DNA from: Myxococcales bacterium
GTDB taxonomy: Bacteria > Myxococcota > Myxococcia > Myxococcales > JAKAPL01
NCBI GenBank assembly: GCA_021807105.1
Contig: JAKAPL010000008.1
Coordinates: 1 to 64,000, forward strand
Direction: 5' to 3'
Length of the DNA: 64,000 nucleotides
Both the position numbers and the translations under genes were made by a program. The first letter of the stretch is position 1. Each line of letters opens with the position of its first letter. Below the pieces are notes generated by a model. That model was given only the letters and a program-made list of their open reading frames with translations. It was not told the origin of the DNA and did not search any database. Shown piece by piece: positions 1-6,979 of this stretch.

Positions 1-957
1 GTGGTACAGGTACTGTTCTCGCAGGTCTGGCCCGCCGAGCATACCTGTCCGCCGCCTGGCACGCAGCCGCCGCAGTTGGCGTTGTTGCTCGTGGTGTCGA
101 CGCATGTCCCGCCGCAGTTCTTGAGGGTCGCCTGGCAGGTGAGGCCGCAGGTCGATCCCGAGCAGACGTTCCCCTGCTCACACGTGTGGTTGCAGCTTCC
201 GCAGTTGTGGTTGTCGGTCGTCAGGTCCGTGCAGAAGGTGTTCGGGGCGGTTCCGCAGAGGCTCTGCCCGGAAGGGCAGGCGCATCCCCCCGTCACGCAG
301 CTCTGTCCGCTGGGGCAGACGACGCCCCCGTCGCCCGCGCAGCCGCCGCAGTTGTTCGGATCGATCGCGGTGTTCGTGCACTCCGTCCCGCAATTGGTAA
401 GACCGAACGCACACTCGTACGCGCAGGCGCCGGAGCCGTTGCAGGTCTGGCCGTTGGTGCAGGAATGGTTGCAGTCGCCGCAGTTGGCGTTGTCGGTCTT
501 CTCGTTCACGCAGCCGCCGTTGCAGGGGGAGAAGCCGGAGGCGCAGACGGTGTTGCAGTGGCCGCTGCCGTCGCAGGTCTGACCGGCCGGGCAGGGGCTG
601 TTGCAGGCACCGCAGTTGGCGTTGTCGGTCTTCTCGTTCACGCAGCCGCCGTTGCAGGGGGAGAAGCCGGAAGCACACAACGTGGTACAGGTACTGTTCT
701 CGCAGGTCTGGCCCGCCGAGCATACCTGTCCGCCGCCTGGCACGCAGCCGCCGCAGTTGGCGTTGTTGCTCGTGGTGTCGACGCATGTCCCGCCGCAGTT
801 CTTGAGGGCCCCCTGGCAGGTGAGGCCGCAGGTCGATCCCGAGCAGACGTTCCCCTGATCACACGTGTGGTGGCAGCTTCCGCAGTTGTGGTTGTCGGTC
901 GTCAGGTCCGTGCAGAAGGTGTTCGGGGCGGTTCCGCAGAGGCTCTGCCCCGTGGGG
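1..957. repeat. Long near-identical direct repeat inside the Cys-rich gene
   Basis: Positions 1-276 and 682-957 are nearly identical, with only a handful of substitutions. The shift is 681 bp, which is 227 codons, so reading frame is kept. Shorter identical blocks also recur: about 259-350 with about 1210-1310, and about 481-540 with about 600-660. The repeats encode several Cys-rich modules each, so module number has probably changed by homologous recombination. Confidence 0.85.
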
Positions 958-2213
958 CAGCCGCAGTTGCCGCCCGCGCAGCTCTGGCCGGCGGGGCAGA
1001 CGGTGCCGCAGGCGCCGCAGTTCTTGTCGTCGGTCAGCTCGTTGGTGCAGAAGGTGTTCGGGGCGGTTCCGCAGAGCCTCTGCCCGGAGGGGCAGGAGCA
1101 GGTGCCGTTCGTACAGCTCTGGCCGGCGGGGCAGGTCTTGTTGCACTGCCCGCAGTTGTTGTCGTCGGTCAGCTCGTTGGTACAGAAGGTATTCGGGGCG
1201 GTGCCGCAGAGGCTCTGCCCGGAGGGGCAGGCGCATCCCCCCGTCACGCAGCTCTGTCCGCTGGGGCAGACGACGCCCCCGTCGCCCGCGCAGCCGCCGC
1301 AGTTCTTCGGGTCGCTCGCCGTGATCGTGCACGAGCCACCGCAATTCGTCTCTCCGCCGGGGCACGACGTCGTGCAGCGACCCGACGCGCACGCGAGGCC
1401 CGGAGCGCACGCCGTGCCGTCCTGGCCCGCGCAGCCGCCGCAGTTCTTCGGGTCGCTCAGGACGTTCGTGCAGATCCCCGCGCAGAGGGTCTCCCCCGCG
1501 AGACACTGCGCGGCGCAGCCTCCGTCCGCGCAGCCCTGGCCCGATTGGCAGGGGTTGCCGCAGGAGCCGCAGTTGTTCACGTCGGCGAGGAGGTTCGCGC
1601 AGTACGGCACGCCCCCGTCCGCGCCGCAGACGGAGTAGCCGACCGCGCAGGTCTCGCCGCAGACGCCCGCCGAGCAGAGCTGGCCGGGAGGGCAAGGGGT
1701 GTCGCAGGCGCCGCAGTTGTTCGGATCGGTCTTGATGTCCGTGCACTCCCTGTTGCAGACCTGCTCGCCCACGAGGCACGAGGCGAGGCACTTGCCGGCG
1801 GCGCAGACCGTCCCGGGCGCGCAGGCTGCGCCGCAGGTGCCGCAGTTGAACGAGTCCATCTTGAGGTTCGTGCAGAAGGCTTCGTTGCCGGTCCCGCACT
1901 CGTCGGCCTTCGCGCCGCCGCAGCCGCACTTCCCCGCAGCGCAGCCGAGCCCTGGCGGGCAGGCATCCCCGCAGGCCCCGCAGTTGTTCACGTCCGAAGA
2001 GAGCTGCGTGCAGGCGCCGCCGCACAGGGTCCCGCCCGCCGCGACGCAGGCGTCGACGGTGCTCGTGGAGATGCACTTGCCGGACAGGCAGACCTGGCCG
2101 CTCGCGCAGTCGGCGGTGGACGAACACGCGCCGGGGACGGCGGGGAGCTGGACGCACGCGGCGGCGAGAGCCAGCCCGGCGAGACCGGCGCGGAGGAGAT
2201 TCGTTCGATTCAT
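1..2213 (-). CDS. Cys-rich Stig1-like repeat lipoprotein (3' end outside window)
   Basis: The protein starts at the ATG at 2213 and runs off the left edge, so its C-terminus is missing. The first 20 residues form a lipoprotein signal ending in LAAAC. The rest is an array of roughly 35-40 residue modules of the form CxxGxxxCGGxCTxxxxDxxNCGxCGxxCxxGQxC, resembling the Stig1-like Cys-rich repeats common in myxobacterial surface proteins. Spacing of the cysteines suggests each module is a small disulfide knot, so the protein should sit outside the inner membrane. It lies 12 bp downstream of the preceding gene and is probably co-transcribed with it. Several modules are almost identical at DNA level, which points to recent internal duplication. 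Function is unknown; adhesion or surface display is only an inference. Confidence 0.85.
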   Translation of the reverse strand, partial: MNRTNLLRAGLAGLALAAACVQLPAVPGACSSTADCASGQVCLSGKCISTSTVDACVAAGGTLCGGACTQLSSDVNNCGACGDACPPGLGCAAGKCGCGGAKADECGTGNEAFCTNLKMDSFNCGTCGAACAPGTVCAAGKCLASCLVGEQVCNRECTDIKTDPNNCGACDTPCPPGQLCSAGVCGETCAVGYSVCGADGGVPYCANLLADVNNCGSCGNPCQSGQGCADGGCAAQCLAGETLCAGICTNVLSDPKNCGGCAGQDGTACAPGLACASGRCTTSCPGGETNCGGSCTITASDPKNCGGCAGDGGVVCPSGQSCVTGGCACPSGQSLCGTAPNTFCTNELTDDNNCGQCNKTCPAGQSCTNGTCSCPSGQRLCGTAPNTFCTNELTDDKNCGACGTVCPAGQSCAGGNCGCPTGQSLCGTAPNTFCTDLTTDNHNCGSCHHTCDQGNVCSGSTCGLTCQGALKNCGGTCVDTTSNNANCGGCVPGGGQVCSAGQTCENSTCTTLCASGFSPCNGGCVNEKTDNANCGACNSPCPAGQTCDGSGHCNTVCASGFSPCNGGCVNEKTDNANCGDCNHSCTNGQTCNGSGACAYECAFGLTNCGTECTNTAIDPNNCGGCAGDGGVVCPSGQSCVTGGCACPSGQSLCGTAPNTFCTDLTTDNHNCGSCNHTCEQGNVCSGSTCGLTCQATLKNCGGTCVDTTSNNANCGGCVPGGGQVCSAGQTCENSTCT

Positions 2214-2225
2214 GGTGGTCGAGGG

Positions 2226-3068
2226 TTAGAAGGTGAAGCTGACGGTCCCCACCGCGAGGGCGACCAGCGCGGCGACGCCGACCCAGATGCCGGCGTTCAT
2301 CTCGGTGCTCGCCGTGGACCGCATGCCCTCGCGGTTGGGGGTGTTGCCTTTACTGGCCGCGTAGCTCCCGTAGGTCCCGTTGCCGGCGACGACCAGCGCC
2401 CCACCTGCGACGGCGAGCACGCCTCCAGCGCCGAGGGCGTACCAGTGCCAGCCCGACCCCGAGGACGACGCCGTGGAGGACTTGCGGTTCTCCGAGACGG
2501 GCGACTTCGGCGCGGGCGTCTCGGCCACGAGCGGAGCCTGGGCGGCCGGCGGGGGCGGGGTGAGCAACGGCGCCGGGGCAGGCGCGGGCGGCGTAAGCGG
2601 CGCCGGCGCCAGGGGCACGAGCGCGAGCGGCTCGGCAGCGAGCGGGGCGAGGGCGAGGGCGCCGGGCCTTGCCGGCACGAACTCGAAGGAGGCGACCGCC
2701 GATCCGCCCCGGACGTCGACGGTTACGGTGTGGCTGCCGCCGCCCACGTGGACCGGCCGCTCGACGCGCCCACCGGCCGCGGTCGGGTGGTGGCCGACAA
2801 ACCGGGCCACCGCTTCCCCTCGCAGGGTGATGTCGAACAACTCGGCGCCGTCGATGAGGATCCGGACGGCGACGTGCGCGTTTCCGCCCTCGGCCACTTG
2901 CGCCCGCAGCCCGACCTTCACCTTGCCGGGACCGTGGACGATCGCCTCGAGCGGGCGGCCGATACCCACGGGATGATAGAGGACGCCGGGCTCGCCCGTG
3001 ATCTTGAAGATCCGCCTGCTGCCCCGAATCGTCAACTCTCTCGCGCCCGCGATCGGGGCAGCGATCAC
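2226..3068 (-). CDS. Exported/anchored hypothetical with Pro/Ala linker
   Basis: I do not recognise the family. From a GTG at 3068 it would be 280 residues. Residues 15-140 look beta-rich, with a PEGA-like feel (a glycine-rich ligand- or polymer-associated fold). A Pro/Ala-rich linker spans about 150-195. Two hydrophobic segments follow, near 215-230 and 258-275, so the C-terminus is probably membrane-inserted. Upstream of the GTG the same frame continues open to a stop near 3115 and reads like a signal peptide (…IVRSLTGLLVASVIAAPIAG), but contains no ATG, GTG, TTG or CTG. The true start is therefore uncertain. It is followed after 12 bp by the Cys-rich lipoprotein gene, suggesting one operon. 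Confidence 0.6.
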   Translation of the reverse strand: MIAAPIAGARELTIRGSRRIFKITGEPGVLYHPVGIGRPLEAIVHGPGKVKVGLRAQVAEGGNAHVAVRILIDGAELFDITLRGEAVARFVGHHPTAAGGRVERPVHVGGGSHTVTVDVRGGSAVASFEFVPARPGALALAPLAAEPLALVPLAPAPLTPPAPAPAPLLTPPPPAAQAPLVAETPAPKSPVSENRKSSTASSSGSGWHWYALGAGGVLAVAGGALVVAGNGTYGSYAASKGNTPNREGMRSTASTEMNAGIWVGVAALVALAVGTVSFTF

Positions 3069-3240
3069 CGAGGCGACGAGGAGCCCTGTGAGCGACCGGA
3101 CGATGGGGCGATGCTAGGACAAGTCGAAGCGCAATTGCAAGGACCAACGAGCTGGCGAATGAATCCCCGGACCGGGCGCGACTCCTTTTAGAAGATTGTC
3201 CCGCCGGCGGGAACCCACGGCCGCGGGCCGCGCTATTGAG
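3069..3240. other. Intergenic stretch with a decayed repeat end
   Basis: No gene is seen here. Around 3155-3172 the sequence gaatgaatccccggaccg matches the terminal repeat of the element at 50160-50323, so this is probably a degenerate fragment of that family. Together with the inverted-repeat element that follows, it fills the 397-bp gap before ribE. Confidence 0.5.
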
Positions 3241-3427
3241 CCCGTCTTATTCACGGTCCGGCTGCTGCGGCGTCCGATCCCGCGCCTCCCGAAGGGGGGC
3301 TTGCCACCCTCCAAACGACTTCGTGGGGAGGTGCTTTGCGCGACGCCTCGTCGGTCGTCGCTCTCGCTTGCCCTTCTCGGCTGCGGTCTAGAAACGCCTC
3401 GCTACGCCGTACCGTGAATAAGACGGG
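3241..3427. repeat. 187-bp element with perfect 17-bp terminal inverted repeats
   Basis: The left arm cccgtcttattcacggt (3241-3257) is the exact reverse complement of the right arm at 3411-3427. The interior is GC-rich and can fold, including a hairpin between CACCCTCC-like and GGGGAGGTG-like strands near the middle (about 3306-3336). There is no open frame of note inside. The right arm ends directly at the putative ribE -35 box. A related right end occurs at about 30089-30125. It looks like a MITE-like or REP-like unit. Confidence 0.75.
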
Positions 3428-3456
3428 TTGAGATTCCGCCCCGGCTTGACTAAACG
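3428..3456 (+). promoter_or_regulatory. Possible sigma70 promoter of the rib operon
   Basis: TTGAGA at 3428-3433 is followed after 17 bp by TAAACG at 3451-3456. The -10 match is weak. Transcription would begin about 3 nt before the ribE ATG, leaving no room for a leader or an FMN riboswitch. Confidence 0.35.
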
Positions 3457-3465
3457 TCTGTCGCG

Positions 3466-4095
3466 ATGTTCACGGGCCTCGTCCAGGACGTTGGGGTCGT
3501 GCGGGAGGCGCGCGGCGCCACGCCCCGGCGGCTCTCGATCGAGACGGCGCTGCCCGCCGCGGACTTCGCCCTCGGCGAGAGCATCGCTGTCGATGGGGCG
3601 TGCCTCACGGTGGTCGCGCGCGCCGGCCGGCAGTTCTCGGTCGAGGCGGCGGGCGAGACCCTCGCCCGGACGACGCTCGGCTCGTCGCGGCCCGGCGACC
3701 GGGTCAACCTCGAACGGGCGATGGCGCTCTCCGATCGGCTCGGCGGCCACCTCGTCCTCGGCCACGTGGACGGCGTCGGCCGCGTCGTCGCCACGGCGGA
3801 GGCGGGCGGCCGCAAGCTCGACGTCGAAGCACCGCCGGAGGCGGCCCCCTTCCTCATTCCGAAGGGTTCGGTCACCCTCGGCGGCGTGAGCCTCACGATC
3901 AACGCCGTCGCAGGCGCCCGCTTCTCCGTGCTGCTCATCCCCGAGACGCTCGCTCGCACGAACCTCGGCGCGCTCGGTCCCGGCGCGGCGGTCAACGTCG
4001 AGGCCGACATCCTCGGCAAGTACGTCGCCCGGCTCCTCCGTGCGCCGAACGGGCTCGACCTCGATCGGCTCCGGCGGGCGGGCTTCGCCTCGTGA
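3466..4095 (+). CDS. ribE: Riboflavin synthase, alpha chain
   Basis: This enzyme dismutates two 6,7-dimethyl-8-ribityllumazine molecules into riboflavin and the pyrimidinedione. At 209 residues it has the usual length and two lumazine-binding barrels. The first opens with [10 protein letters not shown], the second near residue 97 with LVLGHVDG. The ATG at 3466 gives the family's canonical N-terminus. Its TGA overlaps the GTG of the next gene (gtga), so the two are translationally coupled. It opens an operon with ribBA, ribH and nusB. No FMN riboswitch is visible upstream. Confidence 0.95.
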   Translation: MFTGLVQDVGVVREARGATPRRLSIETALPAADFALGESIAVDGACLTVVARAGRQFSVEAAGETLARTTLGSSRPGDRVNLERAMALSDRLGGHLVLGHVDGVGRVVATAEAGGRKLDVEAPPEAAPFLIPKGSVTLGGVSLTINAVAGARFSVLLIPETLARTNLGALGPGAAVNVEADILGKYVARLLRAPNGLDLDRLRRAGFAS

Positions 4096-5312
4096 AGAGG
4101 AGAGAGCCGCGCGAGGGGAAGATCGAGCGGGCGCTCTCGGCGCTGCGCCGCGGGGAGATGATCATCCTCGTCGACGACGAGGACCGCGAGAACGAGGGCG
4201 ACCTGTGCGTCGCGGCGGAGAAGGTCACGCCGGAGGCCGTGAACTTCATGGCTCGGCACGGCCGCGGCCTCATCTGCCTCGCGATGACCGAGGCCCGGAT
4301 CCGGAAGCTCCGCCTGCCGATGATGGTCCAGGAGAACACCTCGCCCTTCGGCACCGCCTTCACCGTCTCGATCGAGGCGGCCCGCGGCGTCACGACCGGC
4401 ATCAGCGCCCGCGATCGCGCGACGACCATCCTCGCGGCCGTCGCCCCCAGCGCGAAGCCGTCCGACCTCGTCCAGCCCGGCCACGTCTTTCCGCTGCGCG
4501 CCCGGCCGGGTGGCGTGCTCGTCCGGGCGGGTCAGACCGAGGGCTCGGTCGATCTCGCGCGGCTCGCCGGCCTCTTCCCGGCGGCGGTCATCTGCGAGGT
4601 GATGAAGGCGGACGGGACGATGGCCCGGCTGCCCGACCTGCGCCGCTTCGCCGCGAAGTGGGGGCTCGCGATCGTCTCGGTCGCCGATCTCATCCGCTTC
4701 CGGCTCGAGAAGGAGCGGCTCGTGAGGCCGGTCGCCTCCGCCTCGCTCCCCATCGCCGGCGCGGGCGACTTCCGCGCGATCTGCTACGAGAGCGAGGGGG
4801 ACGGCCGCTGCCACTATGCCCTCGTCGCCGGCAAGCCCTCCGCGGATCGGCCCGTCCTCGTCCGCATGCACGCCGCCTGTCCGACCGGCGACGTCTTCGG
4901 CTCGGCGCTCTGCGACTGCGGGGCCCAGCTCCGGCTCGCGCTCGAGCGGATCGGCGCGGAGGGGGAGGGCATCCTCGTCTACGTGCAGAAGGCGCCGGCC
5001 GCCGTGCCGGCCCGTCTCTCCTGCAGCCACCTGCCCGAGGTGCGGGCCGGCGGCGCGGGGCCCGCGACCCTGCGCGAGTACGGCGTCGGCGCGCAGATCC
5101 TCCGCGACCTCGGCGCCCGGAAGCTGCGGCTGCTGACGAACAACCCGCGCAAGATCGTCGGCCTCACGGCCTTCGGGCTCGAGGTGGTCGAGCGGGTGCC
5201 GCTCCAGGCGGGCGCGACGCGCGAGAACCGCCGGTATCTCGCGGAGAAGAAGAAGCGGCTGGGACACCTCCTGGACGTCTCCCCCGCGCGCCGCCGGACT
5301 GCGGGCCGCTGA
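4092..5312 (+). CDS. ribBA: RibBA-type protein: DHBP synthase with degenerate GTP cyclohydrolase II domain
   Basis: The N-terminal half is 3,4-dihydroxy-2-butanone 4-phosphate synthase, which makes the four-carbon riboflavin precursor from ribulose 5-phosphate. [11 protein letters not shown] lies near residue 27 and [11 protein letters not shown] near 52. The C-terminal half has the GTP cyclohydrolase II fold. Zinc ligands are present as C263, C274 and C276 (spacing 11 and 2, as in E. coli RibA), and LLTNNPRK is intact. The conserved block between them (RQEGR-x-IGL through the catalytic Tyr and Asp) is missing and replaced by a shorter Ala/Pro-rich stretch. Only the later LREYG remains. No frame restores it, so this is not a simple frameshift. 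GCHII activity is doubtful; this resembles the RibBX variants described in Proteobacteria. Start GTG 4092 overlaps ribE. Confidence 0.85.
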   Translation: MKRREPREGKIERALSALRRGEMIILVDDEDRENEGDLCVAAEKVTPEAVNFMARHGRGLICLAMTEARIRKLRLPMMVQENTSPFGTAFTVSIEAARGVTTGISARDRATTILAAVAPSAKPSDLVQPGHVFPLRARPGGVLVRAGQTEGSVDLARLAGLFPAAVICEVMKADGTMARLPDLRRFAAKWGLAIVSVADLIRFRLEKERLVRPVASASLPIAGAGDFRAICYESEGDGRCHYALVAGKPSADRPVLVRMHAACPTGDVFGSALCDCGAQLRLALERIGAEGEGILVYVQKAPAAVPARLSCSHLPEVRAGGAGPATLREYGVGAQILRDLGARKLRLLTNNPRKIVGLTAFGLEVVERVPLQAGATRENRRYLAEKKKRLGHLLDVSPARRRTAGR

Positions 5313-5367
5313 TCGCCGTTGCGCTCCGCCCCGCGGAATGCGAGATAAGGAGACGGAGAGAACCGCC

Positions 5368-5859
5368 ATGCGAACCATCGAGGGACGGATCGACGCCGCG
5401 GGCCTGCGCGTGGCCATCGTCGTCTCGCGCTTCAACGACTTCGTCACCGACGCGCTCCTGCGCGGCGCGCTCGACGCGCTCCGCCGGCACGGCGCCCGCG
5501 AGGGCGACATCGACGTCGTCCGCGTCCCGGGGACCTTCGAGCTGCCCGCCGCCGCCCGACGCGTGGCGCTCGCCGGCCGCTACGACGCCGTCGTCGCCCT
5601 GGGCGCGGTCATCCGCGGCGCGACGCCCCACTTCGATCTGATCGCCGGCGAGGCGGCGAAGGGGCTCGCCCAGGTGGCGCTGGAAGCTCCCTGCGCCCTC
5701 TCCTTCGGCGTCCTGACGACCGACACGATCGAGCAGGCGATCGAGCGGGCCGGCACGAAGATGGGCAACAAGGGCGCGGACGCGGCGCTCGCGGCCATCG
5801 AGCAGGCGAGCCTCCTCTCGCAGCTCTCGGGCCGGCGCCGGCGTCGCGTGCGGGGGTGA
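5368..5859 (+). CDS. ribH: 6,7-dimethyl-8-ribityllumazine synthase
   Basis: It condenses the RibB and RibD pathway products into lumazine, the substrate of RibE. The protein is 163 residues, normal for the family. The motif [21 protein letters not shown] contains the catalytic His at residue 88. The ATG at 5368 is chosen over an upstream in-frame ATG at 5338, because an AAGGAGACGGAG ribosome site lies just ahead of it. It sits 55 bp after ribBA and 6 bp before nusB. The C-terminal Arg-rich tail is slightly longer than usual. Confidence 0.95.
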   Translation: MRTIEGRIDAAGLRVAIVVSRFNDFVTDALLRGALDALRRHGAREGDIDVVRVPGTFELPAAARRVALAGRYDAVVALGAVIRGATPHFDLIAGEAAKGLAQVALEAPCALSFGVLTTDTIEQAIERAGTKMGNKGADAALAAIEQASLLSQLSGRRRRRVRG

Positions 5860-5865
5860 CGCGGC

Positions 5866-6348
5866 GTGGGATTCCGGCGCAGGGCGCGGGAGCGGGCCGT
5901 CCAGGCGCTCTACCAGCTCGACACCGAGGGCTTTCCGCCGCCCGAGCAGGTCTCGGAGGCGGCGCCGCCCGACGCGCTGCGTCGCTTCTGGGCGAGCTTC
6001 GAGGCGCCCGAGCCGGACGTGCGCCGCCTCGCCGATCCGCTCGTGATCGGCGTGCTCGCCCACCTGCCGGAGCTGGACCGGGTCGTCGAGGAGAGCAGCC
6101 TCCACTGGCGGCTGGATCGGATGGCACGCGTGGACCGCAACATCCTCCGGCTCGCGGTCTACGAGCTGGCGCAACGGCCGGAGGTCCCCACGAAGGTCTG
6201 CATCAACGAGGCGATCGAGATCGCCCGGCGTTACGGCGCGGAGGACTCCGGCGCGTTCATCAACGGCGTCCTCGATCGGATCGCGCAGAACCTCCGTGGC
6301 CCCATCGAGCCGGGAGCCACGGCAGAGCAAGAGGATCCCCCGGGGTAG
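5866..6348 (+). CDS. nusB: Transcription antitermination factor NusB
   Basis: NusB binds boxA RNA with S10 (NusE) and modifies RNA polymerase for rRNA antitermination. The 160-residue protein shows the family signatures [13 protein letters not shown] at the N-terminus and [11 protein letters not shown] with [12 protein letters not shown] in the C-terminal helical half. A GTG start at 5866 follows ribH by 6 bp. The rib-nusB order is widespread in bacteria. Confidence 0.93.
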   Translation: MGFRRRARERAVQALYQLDTEGFPPPEQVSEAAPPDALRRFWASFEAPEPDVRRLADPLVIGVLAHLPELDRVVEESSLHWRLDRMARVDRNILRLAVYELAQRPEVPTKVCINEAIEIARRYGAEDSGAFINGVLDRIAQNLRGPIEPGATAEQEDPPG

Positions 6349-6384
6349 GCGGACCTCCCCGGGAACGCCAACGGGTGCCGCGGA

Positions 6385-6885
6385 TTGGACGTCGCCTTCG
6401 CCGATCTGGACTTCCCCGCCCTCGACGCCGCCGAGTTCGAGGCCCTCGTCCTCTGGGTGCCCCCCGAGGAGCGGCCGCTGCGCGGGCTCGCGGGGCTCTG
6501 CGACTGGCGGCTGTGCGGGACGCTGTCGCGGATCCTCTCCGAGGGCTGGTATTCGGCCGGGCCCGGTGAGGTCCTGTTGGTGCCGTCAGGGGGCCGCCTC
6601 GCGGCCCGGCGGCTCTTCGCCTTCGGCCTCGGGGAGCCGGCCGGCCGCCAGGGGCAGATCGAGCGGCTCCTCCCGCGCGCGCTCTCCGCCCTCTCCCGGG
6701 CGAGGGTGGAGAGCGCCGCTTTCGCGGTCCCGTGGCCCGGCCTCGACCTCTCGACATCCCTCTCCCTCTGGGCCCGCTCGGCGCCGGGCGGCCCCGCCCG
6801 CCAGCTCCTGCTCGGCCCCGCGGAGGCCATCGGCCGCTGGCTCGCGGAGAACCGCGGCCGCGTCGCGGGCCTCGCGGCGGGATAG
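6385..6885 (+). CDS. Stand-alone leucyl aminopeptidase N-terminal (M17_N-like) domain protein
   Basis: The 166 residues resemble the macro-like N-terminal domain of M17 leucyl aminopeptidases. Typical phrases are LCDWRLCGTLSRIL, EVLLVPSGGRL and RLFAFGLG. The metal-binding catalytic C-terminal domain is absent, and the gene ends cleanly, so this is not a window artefact. A role as a peptidase is therefore unlikely; regulation or binding is a guess. The TTG at 6385 is the best start. It lies 36 bp after nusB and may end the rib-nusB operon. Confidence 0.6.
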   Translation: MDVAFADLDFPALDAAEFEALVLWVPPEERPLRGLAGLCDWRLCGTLSRILSEGWYSAGPGEVLLVPSGGRLAARRLFAFGLGEPAGRQGQIERLLPRALSALSRARVESAAFAVPWPGLDLSTSLSLWARSAPGGPARQLLLGPAEAIGRWLAENRGRVAGLAAG

Positions 6886-6920
6886 CGAGAGCGGAGGTTC
6901 ATTCACCGGCCATGAGGGGA

Positions 6921-6949
6921 TTGATTCAGCGGCTCAAAGCTCGTAGTTA
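6921..6949 (+). promoter_or_regulatory. Possible sigma70 promoter for acnA
   Basis: TTGATT at 6921-6926 and TAGTTA at 6944-6949 are separated by 17 bp. Predicted transcription starts near 6956, giving a leader of about 24 nt with a weak GAGG site before the acnA ATG. The boxes are moderate matches only. Confidence 0.35.
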
Positions 6950-6979
6950 CGCGCCGTCCCTCTCCCCACGAGGTCCACC

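Noticed and set aside
186-3191. Long plus-strand frames with Val/Ala/Gly repeats, also 25505-26743
   Set aside because: They run opposite the Cys-rich modules; the regular 'repeats' are reverse readings of those modules, and the minus-strand genes have real lipoprotein signals.
3241-3465. FMN riboswitch upstream of ribE
   Set aside because: No RFN conserved boxes are visible, and the predicted transcript starts at the gene.
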